Assembly: GCF_012933505.1 (NCBI RefSeq)
Contig: NZ_JABBNB010000006.1
Coordinates: 62,001-126,000, forward strand
From: Gordonia asplenii
GTDB taxonomy: Bacteria > Actinomycetota > Actinomycetes > Mycobacteriales > Mycobacteriaceae
Length of the DNA stretch: 64,000 bases
Reading direction: 5' to 3'
The translations under genes and the position numbers were made by a program. The notes beneath the pieces were generated by a model, which worked only from the letters and a program-made list of their open reading frames with translations, made no database searches and was not told where the DNA came from. Positions 9,066-17,723 of the stretch are shown piece by piece (the stretch's first letter is position 1; every line of letters begins with the position of its first letter).

Positions 9066-9851
9066 CTAGCGCGAGAACATCAGTGCGCGCTTGACCTCTT
9101 GGATCGCCTGTGTCACCTGGATGCCGCGTGGGCAGGCGTCGGTGCAGTTGAAGGTGGTGCGGCAGCGCCACACGCCGTCGGAGTCGTTGAGGATGTCCAG
9201 GCGCTCCACAGCACCCTCGTCGCGGCTGTCGAAGATGAAGCGGTGCGCATTGACGATGGCGGCGGGGCCGAAGTAGCTGCCCTCGTTCCAGAACACCGGG
9301 CAACTCGTGGTGCAGCAGGCACACAGGATGCACTTGGTGGTGTCGTCGAAGCGGGCGCGGTCCTTCTGCGACTGGATGCGTTCCTTGGTCGGCTCGTTTC
9401 CGGTGGTGATCAAGAACGGCTTGATCGCGCGATACGCGTCGAAGAACGGTTCCATGTCCACCACGAGGTCCTTCTCCACGGGCAGGCCGCGGATGGGTTC
9501 GATGGTGATGGTGACGTCTTTGCTCTTGTCCTTGGGCAGCAGATCCTTCATCAGCAGCTTGCAGGCCAGCCGGTTGACGCCGTTGATGCGCATCGCATCC
9601 GAACCGCAGACGCCGTGCGCACAGCTGCGGCGGAAGGTCAGGGTGCCGTCCAGGTAACCCTTCACGTACAGCAGCAGGTTGAGCAGCCGGTCGGTGGGCA
9701 GCGCCGGCACGCGGAAGCTCTCGAAGCCCGCGGCGTCGGGCGCTTCCGGGTTGAAGCGGTAGATCTTCAGCGTCACCATGGTCGCCTCGTCGGGGACCGG
9801 AGGCAACGGCGGTTCCGCGGAGGCCGCGTTCTTCTCGACGGTGACGGTCAT
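9066..9851 (-). CDS. sdhB: Succinate dehydrogenase iron-sulfur subunit
   Basis: A 261-residue iron-sulfur subunit of respiratory complex II, passing electrons from the FAD of SdhA to quinone. The cysteine sets are visible: C77, C82 and C97 for the plant-type [2Fe-2S] cluster, where the usual third cysteine is replaced by aspartate (VCGSD), a common variant; and C174, C177, C180, C184, C230, C236 and C240 for the [4Fe-4S] and [3Fe-4S] clusters. The start overlaps the sdhA stop (TGATG), so the two are translationally coupled. Last gene of the sdhCDAB operon, followed by a strong hairpin. Confidence 0.96.
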   Translation of the reverse strand: MTVTVEKNAASAEPPLPPVPDEATMVTLKIYRFNPEAPDAAGFESFRVPALPTDRLLNLLLYVKGYLDGTLTFRRSCAHGVCGSDAMRINGVNRLACKLLMKDLLPKDKSKDVTITIEPIRGLPVEKDLVVDMEPFFDAYRAIKPFLITTGNEPTKERIQSQKDRARFDDTTKCILCACCTTSCPVFWNEGSYFGPAAIVNAHRFIFDSRDEGAVERLDILNDSDGVWRCRTTFNCTDACPRGIQVTQAIQEVKRALMFSR

Positions 9852-11605
9852 CAGTACTTACGCTCCATCGGCTCGTAGCGGGTCTGGACCACGGGCTTGT
9901 AGTCCAGCTCGATCTCGGCCAGCAGACCATCGCCGCGCTTGTAGGCCATGGTGTGCTGCATGTAGTTCTCGTCGTCGCGCTTGGGGTAGTCCTCGCGGGC
10001 GTGGCCGCCGCGGGACTCCTTGCGGTTGAGGGCGCCGACGACGGTCACCTCGGCCATCTCCAGCAGGAAGCCCAGCTCGATCGCTTCGAGGAGGTCGGAG
10101 TTGAAGCGCTTGCCCTTGTCGTGGACGCGGATGTGCGCGTAGCGCTCCTTGAGCGCCCGGACCTCGTTGAGCGCGGTGGTCAGCGTGTCTTCGGTACGGA
10201 ACACCGACGCGTTGTCGTCCATGACGCGTTGCAGCGTGGTGCGGATGTCGGCGACGCGCTCGTTGCCGTGCTCCGAGAGCACCGATTCGAGCCATTCGTC
10301 GACCATCGTGGTCGGGTTCTCCGGCATCGGGGTGAAGCCGACGCTGTTGGCGTACGCGGCGGCGGCGATGCCGGCGCGGCGTCCGAAGACGTTGATGTCG
10401 AGCAGCGAGTTGGTGCCGAGGCGGTTGGCGCCGTGCACCGACACGCAGGCGCACTCACCTGCGGCGTAGAGGCCGTGCACGATGGTGTCGTTGTCGGCGA
10501 GCACCTGGCCTTCGATGGTGGTCGGGATACCGCCCATGACGTAGTGGCAAGTGGGGTAGACCGGTACGTACTCGGTGACCGGGTCGACGCCGAGGTAGGT
10601 GCGGGCGAACTCGGTGATGTCGGGGAGCTTCTCGTTGAGGACGTCCTCACCGAGGTGGGTCACGTCGATGTAGACGTAGTCCTTGTTCGGTCCGGCGCCG
10701 CGGCCTTCGAGAACTTCGAGGACCATCGAGCGGGCGACGATGTCGCGGGGTGCGAGGTCCTTGATGGTGGGGGCGTAGCGCTCCATGAAGCGCTCGCCGT
10801 CGACATTGCGCAGGATGCCGCCCTCGCCGCGGACCGCCTCGGAGATGAGGATGCCCAGACCGGCCAGGCCGGTCGGATGGAACTGGTGAAACTCCATGTC
10901 CTCCAAGGGAAGTCCCTTGCGGAAGATGATGCCCATGCCGTCACCGGTGAGGGTGTGGGCGTTCGACGTCGTCTTGTACATGCGGCCCGAACCGCCCGTG
11001 GCGAACACGATCGACTTGGCGTGGAAGACGTGGATCTCGCCGGTGGCGAGCTCGTAGGCGATGACGCCGGTGGCGACCTTCTCGCCGTCGGCGTTCTCGG
11101 TGAGCGCGATGTCGAGGGCGTAGAACTCGTTGTAGAACTCGACGTCGTGCTTGACGCAGTTCTGATACAGGGTCTGCAGGATCATGTGGCCGGTGCGGTC
11201 GGCGGCGTAGCACGCGCGTCGGACCGGTGCCTTGCCGTGGTCACGGGTGTGACCGCCGAAGCGGCGCTGGTCGATCTTGCCCTCGGGCGTGCGGTTGAAC
11301 GGCAGACCCATCTTCTCCAGGTCGAGCACCGCGTCGATGGCTTCCTTGGCCATGATCTCGACGGCGTCCTGGTCGGCGAGGTAGTCGCCGCCCTTGACGG
11401 TGTCGAAGGTGTGCCATTCCCAGTTGTCCTCTTCGACGTTGGCTAGGGCGGCGCACATGCCGCCCTGCGCCGCGCCGGTGTGGCTGCGGGTCGGGTAGAG
11501 CTTGGTCAGCACCGCGGTGCGGGCGCGCGGGGCCGACTCGATGGCTGCGCGCATTCCGGCGCCGCCGGCACCGACGATGACGACGTCGTAACGATGTTCC
11601 TGCAT
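9851..11605 (-). CDS. sdhA: Succinate dehydrogenase flavoprotein subunit
   Basis: A 584-residue catalytic subunit that oxidises succinate to fumarate with covalently bound FAD. The N-terminal dinucleotide fold GAGGAG is at residues 12-17. The flavinylation histidine lies in SHTGAAQGG near residue 42, and the substrate-binding stretches HQFHPTGL and RGEGG are present. Its C-terminus has the typical FKHT/KYxDGR-like arginine-rich end seen in SdhA. The ATG at 11605 follows sdhD with a short spacer. It is in the middle of sdhCDAB and overlaps sdhB by one base. Confidence 0.97.
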   Translation of the reverse strand: MQEHRYDVVIVGAGGAGMRAAIESAPRARTAVLTKLYPTRSHTGAAQGGMCAALANVEEDNWEWHTFDTVKGGDYLADQDAVEIMAKEAIDAVLDLEKMGLPFNRTPEGKIDQRRFGGHTRDHGKAPVRRACYAADRTGHMILQTLYQNCVKHDVEFYNEFYALDIALTENADGEKVATGVIAYELATGEIHVFHAKSIVFATGGSGRMYKTTSNAHTLTGDGMGIIFRKGLPLEDMEFHQFHPTGLAGLGILISEAVRGEGGILRNVDGERFMERYAPTIKDLAPRDIVARSMVLEVLEGRGAGPNKDYVYIDVTHLGEDVLNEKLPDITEFARTYLGVDPVTEYVPVYPTCHYVMGGIPTTIEGQVLADNDTIVHGLYAAGECACVSVHGANRLGTNSLLDINVFGRRAGIAAAAYANSVGFTPMPENPTTMVDEWLESVLSEHGNERVADIRTTLQRVMDDNASVFRTEDTLTTALNEVRALKERYAHIRVHDKGKRFNSDLLEAIELGFLLEMAEVTVVGALNRKESRGGHAREDYPKRDDENYMQHTMAYKRGDGLLAEIELDYKPVVQTRYEPMERKY

Positions 11606-11644
11606 GGTTTCCCTGTGTCTCCTAAGCCGGCCGTGGCTTGAGTT

Positions 11645-12112
11645 CTAGTTGTTGACGCTGCTGGTGTCGAAGGTGAGGAGCGCGTAGGTGCCCAGCACCA
11701 GCACGAGGATCATCGACACGGCGAGCAGGACGTTGAGCCAGAAGCGGGTCGAATCCTTGCGCGAGTAGTCGGCGATCACGGTGCGTACGCCGTTGCCGCC
11801 GTGCAGCTGCGCGAGCCACAGCATGGTGAGGTCCCAGATCTGCCAGAAGGGTTCTTTCCAGCGGGCCGCGACGAAGGAGGCGTCGATGCGGTGAACACCG
11901 TTGTCCCAGGCCAGCATGATGAACATGTGGCCGATGGTGAGGATGATCAGCGCCAGGCCGGAGAAGCGCATGAACAGCCACGCGTTCTTCTCGAAGTTGC
12001 CGCGCTTGGGCTTGCGGGGCGAGCGCGGATTGTCCAGGCTGGCCGGACGGTCGTATTCCTTGATCACGATCGGGGCCTCGGAGGAGCCCGGTGTGGCTTG
12101 CGATGCAGTCAT
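11645..12112 (-). CDS. sdhD: Succinate dehydrogenase membrane anchor subunit
   Basis: A 155-residue membrane anchor of complex II. A hydrophilic N-terminal ~45 residues precede three helices at about 46-68, 92-110 and 125-148. The histidine in ILTIGHMFIML of the first helix is the expected haem b or quinone-site ligand. Together with SdhC it binds haem and forms the quinone site. It is 12 bp downstream of sdhC and 39 bp upstream of sdhA in one operon. Confidence 0.9.
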   Translation of the reverse strand: MTASQATPGSSEAPIVIKEYDRPASLDNPRSPRKPKRGNFEKNAWLFMRFSGLALIILTIGHMFIMLAWDNGVHRIDASFVAARWKEPFWQIWDLTMLWLAQLHGGNGVRTVIADYSRKDSTRFWLNVLLAVSMILVLVLGTYALLTFDTSSVNN

Positions 12113-12124
12113 TGGCTTGCCCTC

Positions 12125-12529
12125 CTACAGCGAGTTGATCAGGATCTGCAGCAGCCGGACGGCAGCCGCACCGAAGACGACGATGAACACGCCCAGCACG
12201 CCCCACAGCATCTGCCGTTGGTAGCGCGGGCCCTTCGACCAGAAGTCGACGAGGATGATCCGCAGTCCGTTGAATGCGTGGTAGAGCACGCAGAAGACCA
12301 GCGCGATCTCCATCAGACCGATGATCGGGGTCTTGTAGGTCTCGATGATCTCGGAGTACTTGTTGGGATCGACCCGGATGACGGCGGTGTCGAGCACGTG
12401 CACAAAGAGGAAGAAGAAGATCGTCACACCGGTGATGCGGTGGAGGACCCAGGACCACATGCCTGGATCGCCTCGGTATAGCGAAATCTTTCGCACCGGC
12501 GCTGGTGCTACTTCGGTGGGTGTGCTCAT
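12125..12529 (-). CDS. sdhC: Succinate dehydrogenase cytochrome b556 subunit
   Basis: A 134-residue haem-binding anchor of complex II and first gene of sdhCDAB. The SdhC signature is visible: SWVLHRITG (Ser and Arg of the quinone site) near residue 23, the haem-ligand histidine in LFVHVLDTA, and the FNGLRIILVDF segment preceding helix 3. Three transmembrane helices. The ATG at 12529 is preferred over an in-frame ATG 14 codons upstream because MSTPTEVAP matches the usual short N-terminus. An iron box lies 170 bp upstream, within the region shared with cdd. Confidence 0.92.
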   Translation of the reverse strand: MSTPTEVAPAPVRKISLYRGDPGMWSWVLHRITGVTIFFFLFVHVLDTAVIRVDPNKYSEIIETYKTPIIGLMEIALVFCVLYHAFNGLRIILVDFWSKGPRYQRQMLWGVLGVFIVVFGAAAVRLLQILINSL

Positions 12530-12700
12530 GGCGAAAAATGGCCTCCGCGTTTCTCGGGCTGGACCGCTCAACTTGTGGTCAAGCGACCGAGTGGGCTTGT
12601 GCGCGCTCGATCACTCCGACCCATAGCAACAGACTTTAAACCTAAGCTGAGTGCCATTGTTAACTGGCTTGAGACAGCTGCGGAGCAAAAGCGACAAACT

Positions 12701-12716
12701 AAGGATTGCCTTACCA
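12701..12716. promoter_or_regulatory. Candidate IdeR/DtxR iron box between sdhC and cdd
   Basis: On the minus strand TGGTAAGGCAATCCTT matches the iron-box core at about 11 of 15 positions and closely resembles the box at 201-215. It sits between divergently transcribed sdhC (start 12529) and cdd (start 12778). Complex II is iron-rich, so iron control is biologically plausible, but the match alone is not proof. Confidence 0.45.
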
Positions 12717-12777
12717 ATGGTTTGTTGCTATAAGCGGCGACGCGCGGTGTTCGATGTGATCGTCGGAAAGGGGTGTC

Positions 12778-13182
12778 GTGATATCGGCGACGGAATGGAA
12801 ACTGTTGCACGACAAGGCAGTTGAGGCAATGCGCAACGCTTATGCGCCCTATTCGGACTTCCCGGTCGGGGCGGCGGCCGTAGTCGACGATGGACGTTTC
12901 GTCCGCGGATGCAATGTGGAAAATGTCTCATACGGACTCGGTGTCTGCGCTGAAGTGACACTCGCCGGAAATCTCGCGGTCACCGGCGGCGGACGGCTCG
13001 TCGCGGTGTCGGTTTGCGACTCTCGCGGCGAACCGCTCACCCCCTGCGGACGGTGCAGACAAATACTGCTCGAGCACGGCGGCGTCGAGCTTCTCGTTGC
13101 GACGGCGAACGGTCCGGTACGACTCGGCGACTTGCTACCCGACGCCTTCGGGCCCGACGATCTGGAACGTGGTCGCCGATGA
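12778..13182 (+). CDS. cdd: Cytidine deaminase
   Basis: A 134-residue homotetramer-type cytidine/deoxycytidine deaminase that yields uridine in pyrimidine salvage. Zinc ligands C57, C90 and C93 and the catalytic E59 are present in the canonical CAE and PCGRCRQ motifs. FPVGAAAV and the NVEN substrate-binding stretch are intact. It starts with GTG, preceded by AAAGGGG. The stop overlaps the deoA start (ATGA), so cdd-deoA is a coupled pair, with add following; the same gene order is found in M. tuberculosis, from memory. Confidence 0.96.
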   Translation: MISATEWKLLHDKAVEAMRNAYAPYSDFPVGAAAVVDDGRFVRGCNVENVSYGLGVCAEVTLAGNLAVTGGGRLVAVSVCDSRGEPLTPCGRCRQILLEHGGVELLVATANGPVRLGDLLPDAFGPDDLERGRR

Positions 13183-14483
13183 GCGCGCTCGACGCCGTCT
13201 CGATCATCGTCGCCAAACGCGACGGCGCCGAACTGTCCGATGCGCAGATCGACCACATCGTCGCCGGATACACGTCGGGAGCCGTCGCCGAGGAACAGAT
13301 GTCGGCGTTGTTGATGGCCATCGTCTGGCGCGGGATGTCCCGCCGCGAGATCGTCCGCTGGACCGACGCGATGATCGCGACCGGCACTCGCCTGGACTTC
13401 ACCGGACTGCGCCGCGGTGACGCTGCGCTGCGCACCGTCGACAAACACTCGACGGGCGGCGTCGGTGACAAGATCACGCTGCCGCTCGGACCGCTCGTCG
13501 CGTCGTACGGGGTCGCGGTGCCGCAGTTGTCCGGCCGCGGTCTCGGCCACACCGGCGGAACCCTGGACAAACTCGAAGCGATCAGCGGGTGGCGGGCGGA
13601 TCTGACGGTGGCGCAGATGACGCGCCAGCTCGCCGACGTCGGGGCGGTGGTGTGCGCCGCGGGCGCCGACCTGGCCCCCGCCGACCGCAAGATCTACGCG
13701 CTGCGCGATGTCACCGGGACAGTCGAATCGATTCCTCTGCTTGCCAGTTCCATCATGAGTAAGAAGATCGCCGAGGGCACCGCCGCGCTCGTCCTCGACG
13801 TCAAGACCGGGTCGGGAGCGTTCCTCAAGACCTTCGACGAATCGGCCGAGTTGGCGCGCACCATGGTCGAGCTCGGCACCGACGCCGGGGTCGCCACGAC
13901 GGCGCTGATCACCGACATGAACACCCCGTTGGGGCGAACGGCGGGCAATGCCCTCGAGGTCGCCGAGACACTCGAGGTGCTCGACGGCGGCGGACCCGCC
14001 GACGTCGTCGACCTCACGCTGACGCTGGCGCACGAAATGCTGTGCCTCGCAGGCCTGCCCGACGTCGACCCGGCGTCGAATCTGCGTAACGGTCGGGCGA
14101 TGGACTCCTGGCGGTCGATGGTCGCCGCGCAGGGCGGCGACCCCGCTGCGCCGCTCCCCACAGCGCGGCACACCGACGTGGTGGTCGCCGAGTCGACCGG
14201 AATTCTGACCGGGCTCGACGCCATGGCGGTCGGTCGGGCCGCGTGGTTGCTCGGCGCCGGGCGCACGACGCCGGGCGCGCCCGTGCAAGCTGAAGCCGGG
14301 GTGATCTGGCACGCGGGTCTGGGCGAGAGTGTGCGCGCGGGTCGGCCGCTGTTCACGCTGCATACCCAGACACCGGACCGATTCGACTCTGCGCGAGTGG
14401 CTTTGGCAGATGCGGTGGAGGTCGGCGAGCCGCGGCAGGTGACGGCCGCGGGCACGGTGCTCGCGCGCGTCGACTCGACCTAG
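13179..14483 (+). CDS. deoA: Thymidine phosphorylase
   Basis: A 434-residue nucleoside phosphorylase splitting thymidine into thymine and 2-deoxyribose 1-phosphate. The phosphate- and nucleoside-binding signature KHSTGGVGDK lies near residue 88, and the conserved SGRGLGHTGGTLDKLE stretch around 114-129 is complete. The start is fixed by the ATGA overlap with cdd; a longer reading frame upstream is a frame-shifted read-through of cdd. It works with cdd, upp and deoD in base and sugar salvage. Confidence 0.96.
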   Translation: MSALDAVSIIVAKRDGAELSDAQIDHIVAGYTSGAVAEEQMSALLMAIVWRGMSRREIVRWTDAMIATGTRLDFTGLRRGDAALRTVDKHSTGGVGDKITLPLGPLVASYGVAVPQLSGRGLGHTGGTLDKLEAISGWRADLTVAQMTRQLADVGAVVCAAGADLAPADRKIYALRDVTGTVESIPLLASSIMSKKIAEGTAALVLDVKTGSGAFLKTFDESAELARTMVELGTDAGVATTALITDMNTPLGRTAGNALEVAETLEVLDGGGPADVVDLTLTLAHEMLCLAGLPDVDPASNLRNGRAMDSWRSMVAAQGGDPAAPLPTARHTDVVVAESTGILTGLDAMAVGRAAWLLGAGRTTPGAPVQAEAGVIWHAGLGESVRAGRPLFTLHTQTPDRFDSARVALADAVEVGEPRQVTAAGTVLARVDST

Positions 14484-14567
14484 CCCGACGCCCGGGGCGT
14501 GAAATAGTTCACCTTCGCGTCACGTGAGTGGGTGCGCGCGATCGTCCGGTCTGCCACCGTAGAGACC

Positions 14568-15701
14568 ATGACCGTAGAGAACATGACTGTGCAGTCGCCG
14601 CTGGAATCGTCGAGTCTTCTCCTGGCACCGAAAGTCGTTCTGCACGACCACCTCGACGGCGGCCTGCGACCGCAGACCGTCATCGACCTGGCCGCCGACG
14701 TCGGCTATGCGAATCTGCCCTCGACCGACGTCGACGAACTCGGACGATGGTTCGCCGAGGCGGCCAACAGCGGATCACTGGAGACATACCTGGAGACCTT
14801 CGCGCATACCGTCGCGGTGATGCAGACGGTATCGGCGCTGCGTCGCGTCGCGCGCGAGTGCGTCGAGGACCTCGCCGCCGACGGAGTGGTGTATGCGGAG
14901 ATCCGCTACGCGCCCGAATTGCATCTGGAACGCGGGTTGACGCTCGACGAAGTGGTGGAAGCGGTCCTCGCCGGATTCGCCGACGGCGAGGCCGATGCCG
15001 CGCACCGTGGACGGCCCATCGTCGTGCGCGCTCTGGTGACGGCGATGCGGCATGCCGCCCGATCACGGGAGATAGCCGAACTCGCGGTGCGCTACCGGCG
15101 GCAGGGCGTCGTCGGGTTCGACATCGCCGGTGCCGAAGCGGGATACCCGCCGTCACGGCACCTCGACGCCTTCGACTACATGCGAGCGAACAACGCGCGC
15201 TTCACAATTCATGCCGGTGAGGCCTTCGGGCTGCCGTCGATCCACGAGGCGATCAGCTTCTGCGGCGCCGACCGGTTAGGCCACGGCGTGCGCGTCATCG
15301 ACGACATCACCCTGCCACCCGGCGCCCGACCCGACGATCTCTCGTTCGACGGTGCCGTGCTCGGTGACGTCGCAAACTACGTGCGGGACAAGCGGATTCC
15401 GCTCGAACTGTGCCCGAGTTCCAACGTGCAGACCGGCGCCGTCGCCGACCTGGCGTCGCATCCGTTCAACATCCTGGCCCGACTGCGCTTCCGCGTCACC
15501 GTCAACACCGACAACCGACTGATGTCCGACACCACGATGAGCACCGAGATGCAGCGCCTCGCAACGCAATTCGGGTACGGCTGGACCGATTTGCAGCGGT
15601 TCACGGTGAACGCGATGAAGTCGGCGTTCCTGCCCTTCGACGAGCGGCTGACCATCATCGACGACGTGATCAAGCCCGGCTACGCCGTGTTGCTGGGGTA
15701 G
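14568..15701 (+). CDS. add: Adenosine deaminase
   Basis: About 377 residues; a zinc-dependent enzyme converting (deoxy)adenosine to (deoxy)inosine. The metal and active-site motifs are HDHLDGGLR near the N-terminus, the HAGE motif with its catalytic glutamate near residue 220, and a VNTDNR aspartate motif near 313. The related SLNTDDP of the family appears here as TVNTDNRL. Three in-frame ATG/GTG starts are possible (14532, 14568, 14583); 14568 is chosen because an AGAGA stretch precedes it and homologues begin close to the first strand. It probably forms a salvage operon with cdd and deoA. Confidence 0.92.
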   Translation: MTVENMTVQSPLESSSLLLAPKVVLHDHLDGGLRPQTVIDLAADVGYANLPSTDVDELGRWFAEAANSGSLETYLETFAHTVAVMQTVSALRRVARECVEDLAADGVVYAEIRYAPELHLERGLTLDEVVEAVLAGFADGEADAAHRGRPIVVRALVTAMRHAARSREIAELAVRYRRQGVVGFDIAGAEAGYPPSRHLDAFDYMRANNARFTIHAGEAFGLPSIHEAISFCGADRLGHGVRVIDDITLPPGARPDDLSFDGAVLGDVANYVRDKRIPLELCPSSNVQTGAVADLASHPFNILARLRFRVTVNTDNRLMSDTTMSTEMQRLATQFGYGWTDLQRFTVNAMKSAFLPFDERLTIIDDVIKPGYAVLLG

Positions 15702-15716
15702 CTGCCCCTGGGCAGC
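15701..15716. terminator. Possible bidirectional terminator hairpin between add and the Rv3311-like gene
   Basis: GCTGCCC-CT-GGGCAGC, a perfect 7-bp inverted repeat with a tight loop. It begins at the add stop and precedes the stop of the convergent gene at 15722. There is no T-run, so intrinsic termination is uncertain, although convergent gene ends make this a sensible place. Confidence 0.35.
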
Positions 15717-15721
15717 GCCCC

Positions 15722-16987
15722 TCAGCCCTTCGTCGACAGCCGGTCCTCGAAGTCGTGCACGAGGGCACGGAACTGTTCGGCCTCGTTGTCGAACGGACCC
15801 GACGGCGCTAGTCGCTTGGGATCGGGATTGATCGCGTAGTCGATGAACCAGCCGAGCGGGCTGGTCGACGCAAAGGCCTCACCCACGGCGTCATCGCCGG
15901 CGTAATCGGCTGCGTCGGTGAGCAACTCGACAGCCAGCTCCAACTGATTGCCGTCGATGCGGCGCGGTCCGTCGAGGATGTCCTCGGCCAGGCCGGGCAG
16001 CACGTAGATGTTGTCGTCGGTGACGTCGAACTCCAGCGAGCCGTCGGTCGCGGCGACCTTGACGTCGTCGAAGGTCGAGACCCGCGCGAGGTCGTGCGAA
16101 TCGGCGTTGGCGAGGAACCGCGACAGCCCACGCTCGGCGGCGAACACGTAGATGACGCCCTTGCTCCCGAGGAAGACCGGCTCGTCGCCGAGATAGCAGC
16201 GCAGCGAGAGGTATTCGCCGTCGCCGGTCACGATGCGAATCGGATCGATGCCGACGTTGGCCCAGAAATCGTCCTCGTCGATCTCGTCTTCGTCGTCCTC
16301 TTCGTCCTCCTCGTCGGTGTCGTCGGTGTCGTCCTCATCGGACTCGCCGTCGATGTCGTCGTCGGAGGGTTCGTCGTCTTCGGCGGGCACCGCGGCTTCG
16401 AGCTCTGCCTCGGCGACGGCCACGATGTCGGCTGGGACGGCGGGCGTCGAGGTGACCTCGTCGAGTGCGTCGATCACGTCATCCCAGTGCTTGGCGATGA
16501 GGCGGCCGATGCGGACCCAGAGGTCGAGGCCTTCGCGGCCGTCGAAGTTGCGGGTGCCGGTGGTCACGGCGCCCAGGATGGGATTGCCGTTGAAGAACTT
16601 CGTGATTACGGTCAGCTCGCACACTTCGCCCAGGATGCGCACGATCTCCAGCGCGTCCTCGAGCTCGGCGATGACCGACGGCTCGGGATCCTCGGCGGCG
16701 AGCTCGGGGACGCCGATGAGGTCGTAGGTGTGACGGTCGTCGGGAACCAACTCGTCGGCCTGCAATTCGACGACGGTCGGCCACGCCGGATGTTCGACGA
16801 GGTCGTTGTCGTCGTTGGAGCGAATGAACGCGACTAGCTCCGCGACGCCTGGGAAGACATAGAGGTCTTCGTCGAGGCCGAGGAACGCCTCCCACTCGTC
16901 GTCGCCCTCCCGCCAGCGTGGTGCCCACAGGGTGAACGAGTTGCCGTCGGTCAGTCCGAGTTCGATCGGGACGATGTCACCTGCCAT
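15722..16987 (-). CDS. Conserved hypothetical protein (Rv3311-like) with acidic tract
   Basis: A 421-residue soluble protein matching, from memory and gene position, M. tuberculosis Rv3311, which sits next to the same add-deoA-cdd genes. It starts MAGDIVPIELGLTDGNSFTLWAP and has two related-looking halves, each with a PG(V/L)AELVAF- or PGLAEDIL-like segment. The halves are separated by an extreme Asp/Glu tract at about 205-245, with over 20 acidic residues and almost no other side chains. No signal peptide or membrane helix. The ATG at 16987 is preferred over a GTG two codons upstream. Function unknown; the acidic linker suggests binding of a basic protein or nucleic-acid mimicry, but this is speculative. 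Confidence 0.75.
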   Translation of the reverse strand: MAGDIVPIELGLTDGNSFTLWAPRWREGDDEWEAFLGLDEDLYVFPGVAELVAFIRSNDDNDLVEHPAWPTVVELQADELVPDDRHTYDLIGVPELAAEDPEPSVIAELEDALEIVRILGEVCELTVITKFFNGNPILGAVTTGTRNFDGREGLDLWVRIGRLIAKHWDDVIDALDEVTSTPAVPADIVAVAEAELEAAVPAEDDEPSDDDIDGESDEDDTDDTDEEDEEDDEDEIDEDDFWANVGIDPIRIVTGDGEYLSLRCYLGDEPVFLGSKGVIYVFAAERGLSRFLANADSHDLARVSTFDDVKVAATDGSLEFDVTDDNIYVLPGLAEDILDGPRRIDGNQLELAVELLTDAADYAGDDAVGEAFASTSPLGWFIDYAINPDPKRLAPSGPFDNEAEQFRALVHDFEDRLSTKG

Positions 16988-17110
16988 GGGCACAAAGCCT
17001 AGTCAGCATTGCTGAGTGCCGCCGCATGACCCCTGCGTAGCGTTGCCGGTCCGGGGCGGCGGCCGTTGATTCGCGCTGCGCACGTGAGCCCGCGCGGGGA
17101 TGTTCTCGAC

Positions 17111-17137
17111 CCATCCGAATGATCCTCACCTCCGAAG
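17111..17137 (+). promoter_or_regulatory. SigK-type promoter upstream of sigK
   Basis: CCATCC (17111-17116), a 15-nt spacer, then CCGAAG (17132-17137). The reported M. tuberculosis-complex SigK promoter has CCATCC at -35 and CCGAAT at -10. It implies autoregulation and a transcript starting near 17144, about 30 nt before the GTG at 17176. A second similar promoter precedes dipZ. Confidence 0.6.
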
Positions 17138-17175
17138 TACCTAAGGTGAGGACTTGTGCCAGTGACGGAGCCACA

Positions 17176-17721
17176 GTGACGATCGAGGACGCGGGTGCGC
17201 TCCTGGGCGCCGTCGCCGACGGCGATCGGGCCGCGTTCGAGAGACTGTTCGACGACCTCGGGCCGCAGACCTACGGGCTGGCCGCTCGCGTCGTGGCGTC
17301 CGCGGCCCGCGCGGAGGAAGTGGTGCAGGAGACCTGGCTGCAGGTTTGGCGGACAGCGGATCGCTTCGACCCCGCCCGCGGCAGTGCGGCGTCGTGGATC
17401 CTGACCATGACCCGACGCCGGGCGATCGACGCGGTCCGGCATGATCAGGCGGCCGCCGCGCGGGACGTCAACTATCACGCGGCGCGGGCGCCCGATTTCG
17501 ACCGGGTCAGCGAGGCGGTGGTCGACGCCGACGAATCGCGGCGCGTGCGAGGTTGCCTCGAGGGACTCTCACATGTGCAACGGGAGGCGATCGACCTCGC
17601 CTACTACGGCGGGCTGACTTATGCGGAGGTGGCTCGGTCACTGAGCGTCAATCCGGCAACGGTGAAGACCCGAATCCGCGACGGACTGCGACGCCTGGGC
17701 GCGTGTCTGGGAGGTGAATGA
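17176..17721 (+). CDS. sigK: ECF RNA polymerase sigma factor SigK
   Basis: About 181 residues; an ECF sigma factor. Region 2 spans roughly residues 5-80, with the core-binding segment ending in WLQVWRTADRFDP and the -10 recognition helix SWILTMTRRRAIDAVR. Region 4 is at about 120-178, with the helix-turn-helix GLTYAEVARSLSVNPATVKTRIRDGLRRL. The GTG at 17176 is chosen because GGAG lies just upstream, the length fits SigK, and earlier in-frame starts fall inside the SigK-type promoter itself. The SigK label rests on pairing with an RskA-like anti-sigma factor, a SigK-type promoter and the adjacent dipZ. It is translationally close to rskA. Confidence 0.85.
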   Translation: MTIEDAGALLGAVADGDRAAFERLFDDLGPQTYGLAARVVASAARAEEVVQETWLQVWRTADRFDPARGSAASWILTMTRRRAIDAVRHDQAAAARDVNYHAARAPDFDRVSEAVVDADESRRVRGCLEGLSHVQREAIDLAYYGGLTYAEVARSLSVNPATVKTRIRDGLRRLGACLGGE

Positions 17722-17723
17722 GA

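Noticed and set aside
14484..14530. Small hairpin ACGCC-CGG-GGCGT after deoA as terminator
   Set aside because: Only 5 bp, no T-run, and add follows in the same direction.
16233..16727. A serine-rich 164-codon frame
   Set aside because: Antisense of the Asp/Glu tract of the Rv3311-like gene (GAC/GAG reads as serine codons in another frame).
17119..17175. ATG 17119 as sigK start
   Set aside because: It lies between the -35 and -10 of the SigK-type promoter, so it would not be in the mRNA from that promoter.
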